Source: Kitasatospora sp. GAS204B
GTDB lineage: Bacteria > Actinomycetota > Actinomycetes > Streptomycetales > Streptomycetaceae
Assembly: GCF_029892155.1 (NCBI RefSeq)
Contig: NZ_JARZAG010000006.1
Coordinates: 62,001-126,000, forward strand
Direction of reading: 5' to 3'
Length of the DNA: 64,000 nucleotides
In this document: piece after piece, positions 1 through 8,620 of the stretch
Numbering within the stretch: the first letter of the stretch is position 1
How the letters are laid out: each line of letters opens with the position of its first letter
Notes under the pieces: generated by a model
Seen by the model: the letters and a program-made list of their open reading frames with translations, nothing else
What the model was told of the DNA's origin: nothing
Database searches by the model: none
Position numbers and translations under genes: made by a program

Positions 1-22
1 GCGACCGAGGGAGTGGGGCACC

Positions 23-604
23 ATGAGCGACACCGAGCGCATCACCCAGCTCATCCTGCACGAGCGCCAGGGGCGCGACCGTGGCTGGTGGGAGCAGTTG
101 GCGGCGGCCTACTGGCCGGACTCCCGGGTGAGCCTGAGCTGGTACACGGGCAGCGGCCCCGGTTTCGTGGCCGGCTCGCGGGACATGGTCGGGCGGGGCG
201 ACCAGAGCGTGCACCGGATGTCCCCGCCGGCCGTCCACCTCGCCGGCGACCGGGGCTACGTCGAGGCCCCGGCAGGCGTCGAACTCCGCGTGGTGATCAA
301 CGGCGTCCTCGTCGACCTCGTCTCCTGGGTCCGCCTCAACTACCGCGTCGAGCGCCGTGACGGCGTGTGGAGGATCCTCTCGCTCGACGCGATCTACGAG
401 CGCGACACCATCGCCCCGGTGGTGCCCGGCACGACGATCACGATCCCGCCGGCGCGACTCGCACCCTTCCGTCCCTCCCTGGCGCTCCTCGCCTACTACC
501 TGCGGTCCCGCGGCTACTCGATCGGCGACGGGCTGCTCGGCGACGACGAGCCCCAGGCTCGCGACGCGTTCTACGCCGAGGTGCTGGCCTGGCTGCACGC
601 CTGA
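23..604 (+). CDS. SnoaL/NTF2-like fold protein
   Basis: A 193-residue protein with the size and residue pattern of the SnoaL/NTF2-like alpha+beta barrel family: an N-terminal helix with a YWPDSRV segment, then alternating strands (EAPAGVELRVVINGVLVDLVS) and a conserved WRILSLDAIYERD end. Such proteins can be small cyclases, isomerases, hydroxylases or non-catalytic binders, so no substrate can be named. The ATG is preceded by a GGGAGTGGGG stretch that can act as ribosome binding site. It stands alone on the plus strand, converging on the first kdp operon with a strong hairpin between. The fold call is moderately sure; the function is unknown. Confidence 0.7.
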   Translation: MSDTERITQLILHERQGRDRGWWEQLAAAYWPDSRVSLSWYTGSGPGFVAGSRDMVGRGDQSVHRMSPPAVHLAGDRGYVEAPAGVELRVVINGVLVDLVSWVRLNYRVERRDGVWRILSLDAIYERDTIAPVVPGTTITIPPARLAPFRPSLALLAYYLRSRGYSIGDGLLGDDEPQARDAFYAEVLAWLHA

Positions 605-613
605 CACCCCGTC

Positions 614-653
614 GCCCCCGCGCCGGGTCCGGACGGACCGACGGCGCGGGGGC
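614..653. terminator. Bidirectional hairpin terminator
   Basis: A 12-bp perfect GC stem (614-625 with 642-653) encloses a second 5-bp hairpin (626-630 with 635-639). It lies between the convergent SnoaL-like gene and kdpA1, where a shared terminator is expected. There is no U-run, which is usual in actinomycetes. Confidence 0.75.
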
Positions 654-671
654 GCAGTGAGCGTGTCGGCG

Positions 672-2324
672 CTACCTCAGGCCCTCCGCCAGCGGCCCGA
701 GGGCCAGCGCGGGCAGGAAGTTGAGCAGCGCCAGGATCAACGCCGCGCCGGTGGCCAGGGTGACGAAGTTGACCCCGGAGGCGCGCAGCGTGCCGGCCGT
801 CACGACGCCCGGGCGCTGCCTGGCCAGCTTGCCGGCCAGGGCGAGCACGAAGGCGATCGGGACGTAGCGGCCGAGCAGCATGGCGACCACCATCAGGCCG
901 TTGTGGAAGTCGGTCGCGCCGTTGAAGCCCGACATCGCGCTGCCGTTGCTCTGCGTGTTGCTGGTGTAGGCGTAGATCAGTTCGGTCAGGCCGTGCGGGC
1001 CCGGATTGCCCATGTCGGCCGCGCCGTCCTGGCCCAGGCCCACCGAGACGGCCGAGCAGACCAGGATGACGGTCGGCGCGACCAGCGCGTACATCACCAC
1101 GTAGCGCATCTCACCGAGCCCGATCCGCTTGCGCAGGTACTCGGGCGTGCGGCCGACCATCAGGCCGCCGATGAACACCGCGATCAGCACGGCGATCAGC
1201 AGGCCGTAGAGGCCACTGCCGGTGCCGCCGGGGGCGATCTCGCCGAGCATCATGGCCGCCAGCAGCACCCCGCCGCCGAGGCTGGAGAAGCTGTCGTAGG
1301 AGCCGCCGCCCGCGCCGTCCGCGCTGCCGGTGGCCGAGATGCCGAAGAGCGTGGTCCCGGGGATGCCGAAGCGGGTCTCGGTGCCCTCGTACTGGCCGCC
1401 GACCGCCGCCGCGACCGGGCTGTGGGTCGAGTGCTGGGCGAGCGAGGCCGCCGCGAGCAGCAGGCCGAACAGGATGCCGACCACCGCGAGCAGGGTCCAG
1501 GACTGCTTGAGGCTGCCGACCATCCGTCCGAAGGTGCGGATGAACGCCGTCGGGATCAGCAGCATCAGCACGATCTCGATCAGGTTGCTGGCCGCGTTCG
1601 GGTTCTCGAACGGGTGTGCGCTGCTGGCGTTGAAGAAGCCGCCGCCGTCGCCGGAGAAGAGCTTGACGGACTCCCAGGAGCCCACCGGGCCGCCGATCAG
1701 TGTCTGCTGACCGCCCGTCAGTGTGGTGACGGTGTGGCTGCCGCCCAGGTTCTGCTCGACGCCGAGCGCGATCAGCAGCAGTCCGGCCACCACGGCGAGT
1801 GGCACCAGGACCCGCCCGATGGTGCGGATCAGGTCGACCCAGAAGTTGCCCAGCTCGTCGGTGCCGTGCCGGACCAGGCCGCGGATCAGCGCCAGGGCCG
1901 CGCAGATGCCGACCGCCGCCGAGGCGAACGCCTGCACGCCCAGGCCCGCCATCACCGCGAAGTGCCCGGTGCCGGTCTCCGGCACGTAGTTCTGCCAGCT
2001 GGTGTTGGTGGTGAAGCTGACCGCGGTGTGCAGCGCGGTGCGCCACGGCATCCCGCCGATCCCGCGCGACCACGGCAGGTGGCCCTGGCCGACGAGCAGC
2101 GCGAAGAGCACGGCGATGCTCATCACGGTGAAGGCGAGCAGGGCGAGCAGGTAGTGCCGCCAGTCCTGCTCGCGGTCCGGGTCGATCCCGCAGACGCGGT
2201 AGAGGGTCCGTTCGATCTTCAGGTGACGGCCGCCGTCGAGCTGGCGGGCCAGGTGGTCGCCGAGCGGGACGTGCAGTCCCACCACCACGGCGATCACCAG
2301 GAAGGCTTGCATCAGGGCGATCAC
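672..2324 (-). CDS. kdpA: KdpA1, K+-translocating ATPase subunit A, divergent
   Basis: The channel-like subunit of the KdpFABC K+ pump, 550 residues with about ten membrane segments. The family hallmarks AHPFENP (236-242), [16 protein letters not shown] and GRTPEYL are present. Compared with the second copy at 10729-12390, three of the four filter-like segments differ. TNTNWQ is TNTSWQ, GTNGGGF is SGDGGGF (224-230), and the [11 protein letters not shown] segment reads NTQSNGSAMSG. These are positions that normally select K+, so affinity or selectivity may be altered. It is the last gene of a kdpF-B-C-A operon, 3 nt after kdpC1, so the usual A-B-C order is permuted. Family certain; ion preference unknown. 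Confidence 0.95.
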   Translation of the reverse strand: MIALMQAFLVIAVVVGLHVPLGDHLARQLDGGRHLKIERTLYRVCGIDPDREQDWRHYLLALLAFTVMSIAVLFALLVGQGHLPWSRGIGGMPWRTALHTAVSFTTNTSWQNYVPETGTGHFAVMAGLGVQAFASAAVGICAALALIRGLVRHGTDELGNFWVDLIRTIGRVLVPLAVVAGLLLIALGVEQNLGGSHTVTTLTGGQQTLIGGPVGSWESVKLFSGDGGGFFNASSAHPFENPNAASNLIEIVLMLLIPTAFIRTFGRMVGSLKQSWTLLAVVGILFGLLLAAASLAQHSTHSPVAAAVGGQYEGTETRFGIPGTTLFGISATGSADGAGGGSYDSFSSLGGGVLLAAMMLGEIAPGGTGSGLYGLLIAVLIAVFIGGLMVGRTPEYLRKRIGLGEMRYVVMYALVAPTVILVCSAVSVGLGQDGAADMGNPGPHGLTELIYAYTSNTQSNGSAMSGFNGATDFHNGLMVVAMLLGRYVPIAFVLALAGKLARQRPGVVTAGTLRASGVNFVTLATGAALILALLNFLPALALGPLAEGLR

Positions 2325-2327
2325 GGG

Positions 2328-3227
2328 TCAGGCCCCCTGGTTCGGGTAGCTGCGGTCGAGGGCCAGGTTGAGTTCGAGCACGTTGACGCCCGGATCCCCG
2401 AGGATGCCCAGGGCCCGCCCGGTGGTGTACTCGGCCACCAGCGCGCGGACGTTCTGCTCGCTGGTGTGGCGCCGGCCGGCGATCCGGGGCACCTGGAGCG
2501 CGGCGTAGGCCGGACTGATCTGCGGATCCAGGCCGCTGCCACTGGCGGTGACCGCGTCGGGCGGCACCACGGGGTGCGCGGGCGCGTCGCCGCGGATCGG
2601 CACGGTGACCGCGCCGCTGTAGCCCTCGCCGGGGGTGGCGCAGCTGACCGGAAGTCCCTGATACTCCGTCAGGAACGGCTTGGCCGGGCAGGCCTGGTCG
2701 AGGCTGACCACCTTGGTGGCCGTCCCGCCGGTGCCACCGTCGTAGTAGACGCCGAGCACGGCGCCCACCCCGTCCGCGGTGCAGTAGGGGCGCGAGCCGT
2801 CCACGTGCTCCAGCGCGCCGACGGCCGCGCTGCGCGCGCAGACCTGGGTGAGCAGGCTCGGCTTGAAGGTCTTCGGGTCGTTGTTCGTCTCCAGGGTGTC
2901 CACGACGCTCTGGGCGCCGAGGTTGCTCGCACCGGAGGCGGTCGGGTCGTAGCCGTCGCCGCTGCCCGCCGCCGAGGGGCGGGACTGGAAGTACTGCGGC
3001 AGCGCGTTGCCCTTGCCGTCGGTGAAGGCCTGGCCGATCAGGCTGCTGCCGACCATCGAGCCGTCCGGGCCCTTGAGTCCGGAACCCTGGGCGGGGGCGG
3101 CCAGCCCGGGGACGTGGGCGAGCGCCGTCATGCCGAGCGGGTAGAGCAGGCCGGTGGTCAGGGTGAGCACCAGCACGACCCTGAGCGCGGCCAGGTGTTG
3201 GGAGAGCCACACGGGCAGTCGGTTCAT
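2328..3227 (-). CDS. kdpC: KdpC1, K+-ATPase subunit C with large insert
   Basis: The single-span accessory subunit C: an N-terminal membrane helix (about residues 12-35) and the KdpC signature PPDAVTASGSGLDP. It is 299 residues, about 90 longer than the second copy (209). The extra length is one insert between SGASNLG and PPDAVTAS, about residues 105-205. The insert carries four cysteines (in QVCARS, PYCTAD, ACPAK, VSCATP), consistent with disulfides in an extracytoplasmic domain. The ATG at 3227 is chosen because the longer frame reads into kdpB1; only 2 nt separate it from the kdpB1 stop, so translation is probably coupled. Confidence 0.93.
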   Translation of the reverse strand: MNRLPVWLSQHLAALRVVLVLTLTTGLLYPLGMTALAHVPGLAAPAQGSGLKGPDGSMVGSSLIGQAFTDGKGNALPQYFQSRPSAAGSGDGYDPTASGASNLGAQSVVDTLETNNDPKTFKPSLLTQVCARSAAVGALEHVDGSRPYCTADGVGAVLGVYYDGGTGGTATKVVSLDQACPAKPFLTEYQGLPVSCATPGEGYSGAVTVPIRGDAPAHPVVPPDAVTASGSGLDPQISPAYAALQVPRIAGRRHTSEQNVRALVAEYTTGRALGILGDPGVNVLELNLALDRSYPNQGA

Positions 3228-3229
3228 GG

Positions 3230-5380
3230 TCAGATCCCCGGGATGAACTGGACGAAGAGCAGGTCGATCAGCTTGATCGCGACGAACGGCACCAGCACGC
3301 CGCCCAGCCCGTACACCCACAGGTTGCGGGTGAGCAACGCCGAGGCGCTGGACGGGCGGTAGCGCACGCCGCGCAGCGCGAGCGGGATCAGCGCCACGAT
3401 CACCACCGCGTTGAAGATGACGGCGGACAGGATCGCGGACATCGGCGAGTGCAGGTGCATGATGTCCAGCGCGTGCAGGCTGGGGTAGACCGCGCCGAAC
3501 ATGGCCGGCAGGATCGCGAAGTACTTGGCGATGTCGTTGGCGATCGAGAAGGCGGTCAACGCCCCTCGGGTGATCAGCAGTTGCTTGCCGATCTCGACGA
3601 TCTCGATGATCTTCGTCGGGTCGGAGTCGAGGTCGACCATGTTGCCGGCCTCCTTGGCGGCCGACGTGCCGGTGTTCATCGCCACCCCGACGTCCGCCTG
3701 CGCGAGCGCCGGCGCGTCGTTGGTGCCGTCCCCGGTCATCGCGATCAGGTGGCCGCCGGCCTGCTCCTGCTTGATCAACGCGAGCTTGTCCTCGGGGGTG
3801 GCTTCGGCAAGGAAGTCGTCGACGCCGGCCTCGGCGGCGATCGCCTTGGCCGTCACCGGGTTGTCGCCGGTGATCATCACGGTCCGGATGCCCATCCGGC
3901 GCAGCTCGTCGAACCGCTCCTTGAGACCGGGCTTGACCACGTCCTTGAGGTGGATCACCCCCAGCACCCGGGCCGGTGCCCCGGAGTCGTCGTGCTCGGC
4001 CACCGCCAGCGGGGTGCCGCCGGCCGCCGACACCTGGTCCACGGCGGCGCCCAGCGCGGGCGGCACCTCGCCGCCGCGCTCGCGCACCCAGGCGGCGACG
4101 GCGGCCGCCGCGCCCTTGCGCAGGCAGCTGCCACCGGGAAGGTCCACCCCGGACATCCGGGTGGTGGCGCTGAACGGGACGAAGGCCGCACCCTCGTCCT
4201 GATGCTCCGTCAACTCGTAGTGGGTGCGTGCGAAGGAGACGATGGAACGGCCCTCGGGCGTCTCGTCCGCCAGGCTGGAGAGCAGCGCGGCCTCGGCCAG
4301 GCGCCGCTGTGCGACGTCGCCCACCGGCAGGAACTGCGACGCCTGCCGGTTGCCGAAGGTGATGGTGCCGGTCTTGTCGAGCAGCAGGGTGTTGACGTCG
4401 CCCGCCGCCTCCACGGCCCGCCCCGACATCGCCAGCACGTTGCGCTGCACCATCCGGTCCATGCCGGCGATGCCGATCGCGGAGAGCAGCGCGCCGATCG
4501 TGGTCGGGATCAGGCAGACCAGCAGCGACACCAGCACGATCCCGGTGACGCCGTCGCCGTTCAGCACGGCGGTGTTGTGGGCGGCCACGTTGTAGTGCTT
4601 GGAGAAGACCGCCATCGGCTGCAGCGTCACGACCGCCAGCAGGAAGACGAAGGTCAGCATGGTCAACAGCAGGTTGAGCGCCAGTTCGTTCGGCGTCTTC
4701 TGCCGGTTCGCCCCCTCGACCAGCGAGATCATCCGGTCCAGGAAGCTGTCGCCGGGCTCCTGGGTGATCCGGACCACCACCTGGTCGGAGAGCACCCGGG
4801 TGCCGCCGGTCACCGCGCTGCGGTCGCCGCCGGACTCGCGGATCACCGGGGCGGACTCACCGGTGATCGCGGACTCGTCGATGCTGGCCACACCCTCGAC
4901 CACGTCGCCGTCGCCCGGGATCAACTCCCCGGCCTCGACCAGCACATGGTCGCCGCGACGGAGCTGGGCGGCCGCCACCGACTCCTCGGCGGTACTGCCG
5001 GGCCAGCCGGTCAGCCGGCGGGCGGTGGTCTGCTGCCGGGTGCGGCGCAGCGTGTCGGCCTGGGCCTTGCCCCGGCTCTCCGCCACCGCCTCGGCGAGGT
5101 TGGCGAAGACCACGGTCAGCCAGAGCCAGCCGGCGATCAGCAGGCCGAAGAGCGAGGGGTGGCGCCCGGCTAGCACGGTGGTGAGCGCCGCGCCGACCTC
5201 GGTGACGAACATCACCGGATTGCGCACCAGGGTCACCGGGTTGAGCTTGCGCAGCGCCTCGGGCAGGGCACGCCAGAGCTGCTTGGGATCGAGCACGCCG
5301 GCCCCTACCCGGCGCGGGCCGGTGGGCGGGGGCGGGATCACGGAGTCGGTGTCCGGCTTCACCGGAGCTGCCGCGGACAT
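3230..5380 (-). CDS. kdpB: KdpB1, K+-ATPase catalytic P-type subunit
   Basis: The P-type ATPase subunit that hydrolyses ATP for K+ import, 716 residues. Visible motifs are TGES (173-176), the phosphorylation site DKTGT (Asp335), [18 protein letters not shown] in the P domain, and the [11 protein letters not shown] helix whose Asp and Lys couple ATP use to transport. The reading frame stays open to 6025, but the real start is the ATG at 5380. It has a GGAGAA ribosome site and shares one base with the kdpF1 stop (TGATG). It is followed by kdpC1 and kdpA1 in one operon. Confidence 0.96.
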   Translation of the reverse strand: MSAAAPVKPDTDSVIPPPPTGPRRVGAGVLDPKQLWRALPEALRKLNPVTLVRNPVMFVTEVGAALTTVLAGRHPSLFGLLIAGWLWLTVVFANLAEAVAESRGKAQADTLRRTRQQTTARRLTGWPGSTAEESVAAAQLRRGDHVLVEAGELIPGDGDVVEGVASIDESAITGESAPVIRESGGDRSAVTGGTRVLSDQVVVRITQEPGDSFLDRMISLVEGANRQKTPNELALNLLLTMLTFVFLLAVVTLQPMAVFSKHYNVAAHNTAVLNGDGVTGIVLVSLLVCLIPTTIGALLSAIGIAGMDRMVQRNVLAMSGRAVEAAGDVNTLLLDKTGTITFGNRQASQFLPVGDVAQRRLAEAALLSSLADETPEGRSIVSFARTHYELTEHQDEGAAFVPFSATTRMSGVDLPGGSCLRKGAAAAVAAWVRERGGEVPPALGAAVDQVSAAGGTPLAVAEHDDSGAPARVLGVIHLKDVVKPGLKERFDELRRMGIRTVMITGDNPVTAKAIAAEAGVDDFLAEATPEDKLALIKQEQAGGHLIAMTGDGTNDAPALAQADVGVAMNTGTSAAKEAGNMVDLDSDPTKIIEIVEIGKQLLITRGALTAFSIANDIAKYFAILPAMFGAVYPSLHALDIMHLHSPMSAILSAVIFNAVVIVALIPLALRGVRYRPSSASALLTRNLWVYGLGGVLVPFVAIKLIDLLFVQFIPGI

Positions 5381-5469
5381 CAGAACTTCTCCGGGTACTT
5401 CAGGGCCAGGATCAGGTAGCCGACCAGGGCTACCGCGATCAGCAGGCCGACGGCGTTCTCGACGCTCAT
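5380..5469 (-). CDS. kdpF: KdpF1, small K+-ATPase subunit
   Basis: A 29-residue single-span peptide, [10 protein letters not shown] to ALKYPEKF, matching the KdpF pattern of one hydrophobic helix ending in YPEKF. KdpF stabilises the Kdp complex in the membrane. It overlaps kdpB1 by one base and is the first gene of the F-B-C-A operon. A GAGG sits about 10 nt upstream of the ATG. Confidence 0.9.
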   Translation of the reverse strand: MSVENAVGLLIAVALVGYLILALKYPEKF

Positions 5470-5533
5470 TGGGGGGGCCTCGATCGAGCAGGGGGGAACC
5501 ACGAAGGGCACATGGACGGGTGGGCACAGCTCT

Positions 5534-5577
5534 CCTCCGGGCGGCCACCTGGTGAGGAGCCGGCGACCGCCCGGAGG
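5534..5577. terminator. Inverted repeat between SAV_915 gene and kdpF1
   Basis: An 11-bp perfect inverted repeat (5534-5544 with 5567-5577) with a 22-nt loop in the 123-nt gap between the SAV_915-family gene and kdpF1. It could be a terminator or attenuator controlling read-through into kdp1. Confidence 0.45.
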
Positions 5578-5592
5578 GGTATCGGGGCGCCG

Positions 5593-6012
5593 TCAGGCGG
5601 CGCGACCGACCCGGCTGGGGCGCGGCGCGAAGGCGGCCGCGGGCCAGTGATCGGGGTCGGGAGTCTGCGGGAGACGCTCGCACGGCGCGGTGGCCGGTAC
5701 GGCGAAGCCGGCCGGCAGCGGCGACGGCGCGGGGGTGGCCAGCTGCGGGTCGACGGTGAGCGCGGTGACGCCCAGCGGCTCGGCCAGCGCGCGCAGCGCG
5801 GACTCGGCCAGGACGATCCAGGGCTGGTCGGGACCGAGGACCTCGGTCAGCTGCCGCTCGGTGCTGAAGGCGACCGCGGTGCGGGCACCGAGCGGGCTGC
5901 GGAAGAAGCGGGGCGCGTGGCCCAGCGGACCCGACCGGACGGGGACCAGCAACTGTCCGGTCGGGACGGGTTCGTTGGGCTCGGGGGCCTCGGCGTCCTG
6001 ACGCTGGTTCAT
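5593..6012 (-). CDS. SAV_915 family protein
   Basis: A 139-residue cytoplasmic protein of the streptomycete SAV_915 family, recognised by [31 protein letters not shown], the GPDQPWI motif and the [17 protein letters not shown] segment. Members are uncharacterised and resemble the type III secretion SseB-like fold only distantly. The ATG at 6012 has a GGAGG 6 nt upstream and is preferred to the longer frame. It lies 123 nt upstream of kdpF1 on the same strand, with an inverted repeat between, so partial co-transcription with kdp1 is possible. Function unknown. Confidence 0.85.
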   Translation of the reverse strand: MNQRQDAEAPEPNEPVPTGQLLVPVRSGPLGHAPRFFRSPLGARTAVAFSTERQLTEVLGPDQPWIVLAESALRALAEPLGVTALTVDPQLATPAPSPLPAGFAVPATAPCERLPQTPDPDHWPAAAFAPRPSRVGRAA

Positions 6013-6264
6013 GGCATACCTCCACACAGGTGGAACGGGATGGGTACCGCGCTGGTCCGGGCTACCGGGGCGCAGCAGTGACGCTATGCCCGGCGGCCGG
6101 TGGATACGCAGCGGTCCTGACGGCTCCTTGATCCCGAAGCCCGTTCTCCTGACACGGTGTTGATATCGGTGGCGCCAACCCTGGCCGAGACGCCGCCCGA
6201 GCGCGTAGGACCTGCTGAAACGGCGTGCGGCGGCCGGCGGCGCCGCGCAGCGCTGCGCAGCGCA

Positions 6265-6306
6265 GCGCCAAGGAGTCGTCAAGATGCGCCACGGTGTCGT
6301 GAAGAT
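6265..6306 (-). repeat. Two contiguous 21-bp direct repeats, candidate operator
   Basis: 6265-6285 and 6286-6306 are the same 21-mer with three mismatches. Read on the minus strand each copy begins ATCTTSACGAC and ends TTGGCGC or GTGGCGC. The spacing of two DNA turns is typical of tandem response-regulator sites. It lies about 250 nt upstream of the SAV_915 gene and kdp1, so a KdpE-like site is possible but unproven. Confidence 0.5.
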
Positions 6307-6454
6307 CGCGTCAGGAGGCCGGGGTCGGAACGGTGACGCGCCCTAGCGTCGACGTTCGAGGGCGCCGTTCGACTCTGTGGGGGAGAAGGGCCGGTGCCCG
6401 TCCGCGCGCGGCGATTCTGCTGATCGACCGCGGCGGCGAGGTGGTGGGGGACCG

Positions 6455-6488
6455 ATGCAGGGCCTGGCATGGCGGCCGGGCCCTGCAT
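6455..6488. terminator. Hairpin after kdpD-like gene
   Basis: A 10-bp perfect stem (ATGCAGGGCC at 6455-6464 with its complement at 6479-6488) and a 14-nt loop, 38 nt past the stop of the KdpD-like gene. It is the likely end of the second kdp operon. Confidence 0.6.
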
Positions 6489-6525
6489 AGTGGTCTAGGG
6501 CCTCGGCGGGTCGTGCGGTCGCCGT

Positions 6526-7932
6526 TCAGGGCGCCGGGAACCTGTCCGCCAGGCCGCCGAGTTCCTTGAGCGAGGTCTGCGCGGCCGCCAGCTCGGCCCG
6601 CTGATCATCCGTCAGTTTGCTATAGCAAGCAGCGAGTTCATCAACAGCCCGAAGGGCCGTGGCCAGCGCCCGGCGAAGCTCGTCCGCCGGGCCGGCGGAT
6701 TCCGCGACCGCCTGTCCGGTGCTCGGCAACCGTTCGCCCGACCGCGGCGGCTCGCCCGCCTCGACGGCCGCCGGCTCGTGCGGCCCCTGGTGCTGCCGGA
6801 CCTGGTGCCCCGAGTGCGCATGGGTGACCAGGTGCACGTCGATGTCCCCGGACAGCTCGGTGGTGGTCTCGCCGATGCCGGGCCCGGTGAACCTGCGCCG
6901 CAGCCGGCTGCGGCGGCTGGTGCCGAGCACCAGCTGGGTCGCCTCGTGGTCCCGGGCGAAGCCGAGCAGCGTGGCGGGGACGTCCTCGCCCGCCACCTGG
7001 TGGTAGCTGCCGCCCAGGCACTCCACCAGCCGTCGCTGGGCGGCCAGCGTGCCGGAGGCCACGTCGGCGAGCCCGTCACCGGGGACGACGTGCACCGCGA
7101 GCAGGTCGCCGCCGCTCTCGCGCGCGGCGATCCGGGCGGCCCGGCGGATCAGGGTGTCGCCCTCGGGGCCCCCGGTGAGCGCGACCACCACCCGTTCGTG
7201 CGTCTCCCAGGTCTCGTCGATCCCGTGGTCGACCCGGTAGCGGCGCAGCGCGTCGTCCACCCGGCCGGCGAGCCAGAGCAGCGCGATCTCGCGCAGGGCG
7301 GTGAGGTTGCCGATCCGGAAGTAGTTGGCCAGCGCCGCGTCCACCCGGTCGGGCGCGTACACGTTGCCGTGCACCATCCGCCGGCGCAGTCCCTCCGGCG
7401 GCATGTCGACCAGCTCGATCTGCTCGGCCCGGCGCACCACCTCGTCCGGCACCGTCTCCCGCTGCGGCACACCGGTGATCTTCTGGATCACGTCGTTCAG
7501 CGACTCCAGGTGCTGGATGTTGACCGTGGTGATGACCTCGATGCCGGCGTCCAGCAGTTCCTCGATGTCCTGCCAGCGCTTCTCGTGCCGCCCACCGGGG
7601 ATGTTGGTGTGGGCGAGTTCGTCGACCAGCGCCACCCCGGGCCGCCGGGCGAGCGCCGCGTCGAGGTCGAACTCGTCGAACCGGCCGCCGCGGTAGTCGC
7701 GTTCGACGCGTGGCAGCACCTCGAGCGGGTGCAGCATCTCCTCGGTGCGGTACCGGCCGTGGCACTCCACGAAGGCCACCACCACATCGGTGCCCCGGGC
7801 CGCGCGCCGGTGGCCCTCCTCCAGCATCCGGAAGGTCTTGCCGACCCCGGGTGCGGCCCCCAGGTAGACCTTGAGCCGACCCCGTCCGGTGCGCACGGGA
7901 GCCGCCTGGGCCGGTTGCTGCGGCTCGGCCAT
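6526..7932 (-). CDS. KdpD-like sensor without histidine kinase domain
   Basis: 468 residues with the N-terminal KdpD domain (Walker A GAAPGVGKT near residue 25; DELAHTNIPG; the ITTVNIQHLESL segment). A universal-stress-type domain follows (VVVALTGGPEGDTLIRRAARIA), with the SRRSR and RRRFTG elements that in some KdpD proteins bind cyclic di-AMP. The four-helix membrane part and the kinase domain are absent; instead there is a charged, coiled-coil-prone tail of about 95 residues. The ATG at 7932 has GAGGAGG 8 nt upstream; an upstream in-frame start is less likely. It is the last gene of the second kdp operon. Kinase-less KdpD proteins are known in cyanobacteria. It may sense ATP or c-di-AMP and act on a partner. 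Confidence 0.88.
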   Translation of the reverse strand: MAEPQQPAQAAPVRTGRGRLKVYLGAAPGVGKTFRMLEEGHRRAARGTDVVVAFVECHGRYRTEEMLHPLEVLPRVERDYRGGRFDEFDLDAALARRPGVALVDELAHTNIPGGRHEKRWQDIEELLDAGIEVITTVNIQHLESLNDVIQKITGVPQRETVPDEVVRRAEQIELVDMPPEGLRRRMVHGNVYAPDRVDAALANYFRIGNLTALREIALLWLAGRVDDALRRYRVDHGIDETWETHERVVVALTGGPEGDTLIRRAARIAARESGGDLLAVHVVPGDGLADVASGTLAAQRRLVECLGGSYHQVAGEDVPATLLGFARDHEATQLVLGTSRRSRLRRRFTGPGIGETTTELSGDIDVHLVTHAHSGHQVRQHQGPHEPAAVEAGEPPRSGERLPSTGQAVAESAGPADELRRALATALRAVDELAACYSKLTDDQRAELAAAQTSLKELGGLADRFPAP

Positions 7933-7975
7933 CGCAGTCCTCCTCGCAGGCGCGGTCACGCGTGGTGGCGCGCGG

Positions 7976-8605
7976 TCAGCCGAGCCGGGCGAGCGCCAGG
8001 TTGAGCGTCACGACGTCCACGCGTTGCTGGCCGAGGAAGCCGAGCACCCGGCCCTCGACATGGTCGGCGACCAGCTGGTGGACCCGTTGCGGGTCCAGGC
8101 CGCGGGCCTTGGCGACCCGGTCGACCTGCTGATAAGCGTAGGTCGGGGAGATCGCCGGGTCGAGGCCCGAGCCGCTGGCGGTCACCGCGTCCGGCGGCAC
8201 CTGGGCCGGGTCCACCCCGTCGAAGGCGGCGACGGCCGACCGGCGCTGCTGGACGGACTTCAGCAGGCCCGGGTCGTTCGGCCCGAGGTTGGAGCCGCCG
8301 GAGGCGCTCGCGTCGTAGCCGCTGCTCCCGGCCGCCGAGGGACGCGGCTGGAACCACTTGGGGTCCGGCTGCGGCGCCGCGCTCGGGCCGGACGCGGGGA
8401 GCGTGAAGTTCTGGCCGATCAGTCCCGAACCGACCGCCTGCCCGTTCTGGCGCACCAGCGAGCCGTTGGCCTGCCCGGGCAGCAGGGCCTGCGAGAGGCC
8501 CACGATGACCAGCGGATAGGCGATCCCGCAGAGCACGGTGAAGACCAGCAGCACGCGCAGGCCGGTCAGATGCAGCTTGGCCAGGGTGGCCAGCGGATTC
8601 GCCAC
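7976..8605 (-). CDS. kdpC: KdpC2, K+-ATPase subunit C
   Basis: A normal-length KdpC of 209 residues: an N-terminal membrane helix (about residues 15-38), then the extracytoplasmic domain with GLIGQNF, ASGGSNLGP and the signature PPDAVTASGSGLDPAISP. It lacks the cysteine-bearing insert of KdpC1. It starts 15 nt after the kdpB2 stop and is followed after 43 nt by the KdpD-like gene. Confidence 0.95.
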   Translation of the reverse strand: MANPLATLAKLHLTGLRVLLVFTVLCGIAYPLVIVGLSQALLPGQANGSLVRQNGQAVGSGLIGQNFTLPASGPSAAPQPDPKWFQPRPSAAGSSGYDASASGGSNLGPNDPGLLKSVQQRRSAVAAFDGVDPAQVPPDAVTASGSGLDPAISPTYAYQQVDRVAKARGLDPQRVHQLVADHVEGRVLGFLGQQRVDVVTLNLALARLG

Positions 8606-8620
8606 GAGGCGCTCCTTCGC

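Larger units (their letters stand above)
6013..6525. other. Intergenic region, regulatory
   Basis: A 513-nt stretch without a supported gene between the KdpD-like gene and the SAV_915 gene. It holds a 10-bp-stem hairpin (6455-6488), a tandem 21-bp duplication (6265-6306) and a 14-bp perfect palindrome GCGCAGCGCTGCGC (6245-6258). The short frames here lack a good ribosome site. It probably contains the promoter for the SAV_915-kdp1 unit. Confidence 0.6.

Noticed and set aside
357..3362. A 1001-codon plus-strand frame through the kdp1 operon
   Set aside because: It is the antisense shadow of kdpA1/kdpC1, as are the other long frames opposite kdp genes. High GC keeps such frames open, and no coherent domain or ribosome site is seen.
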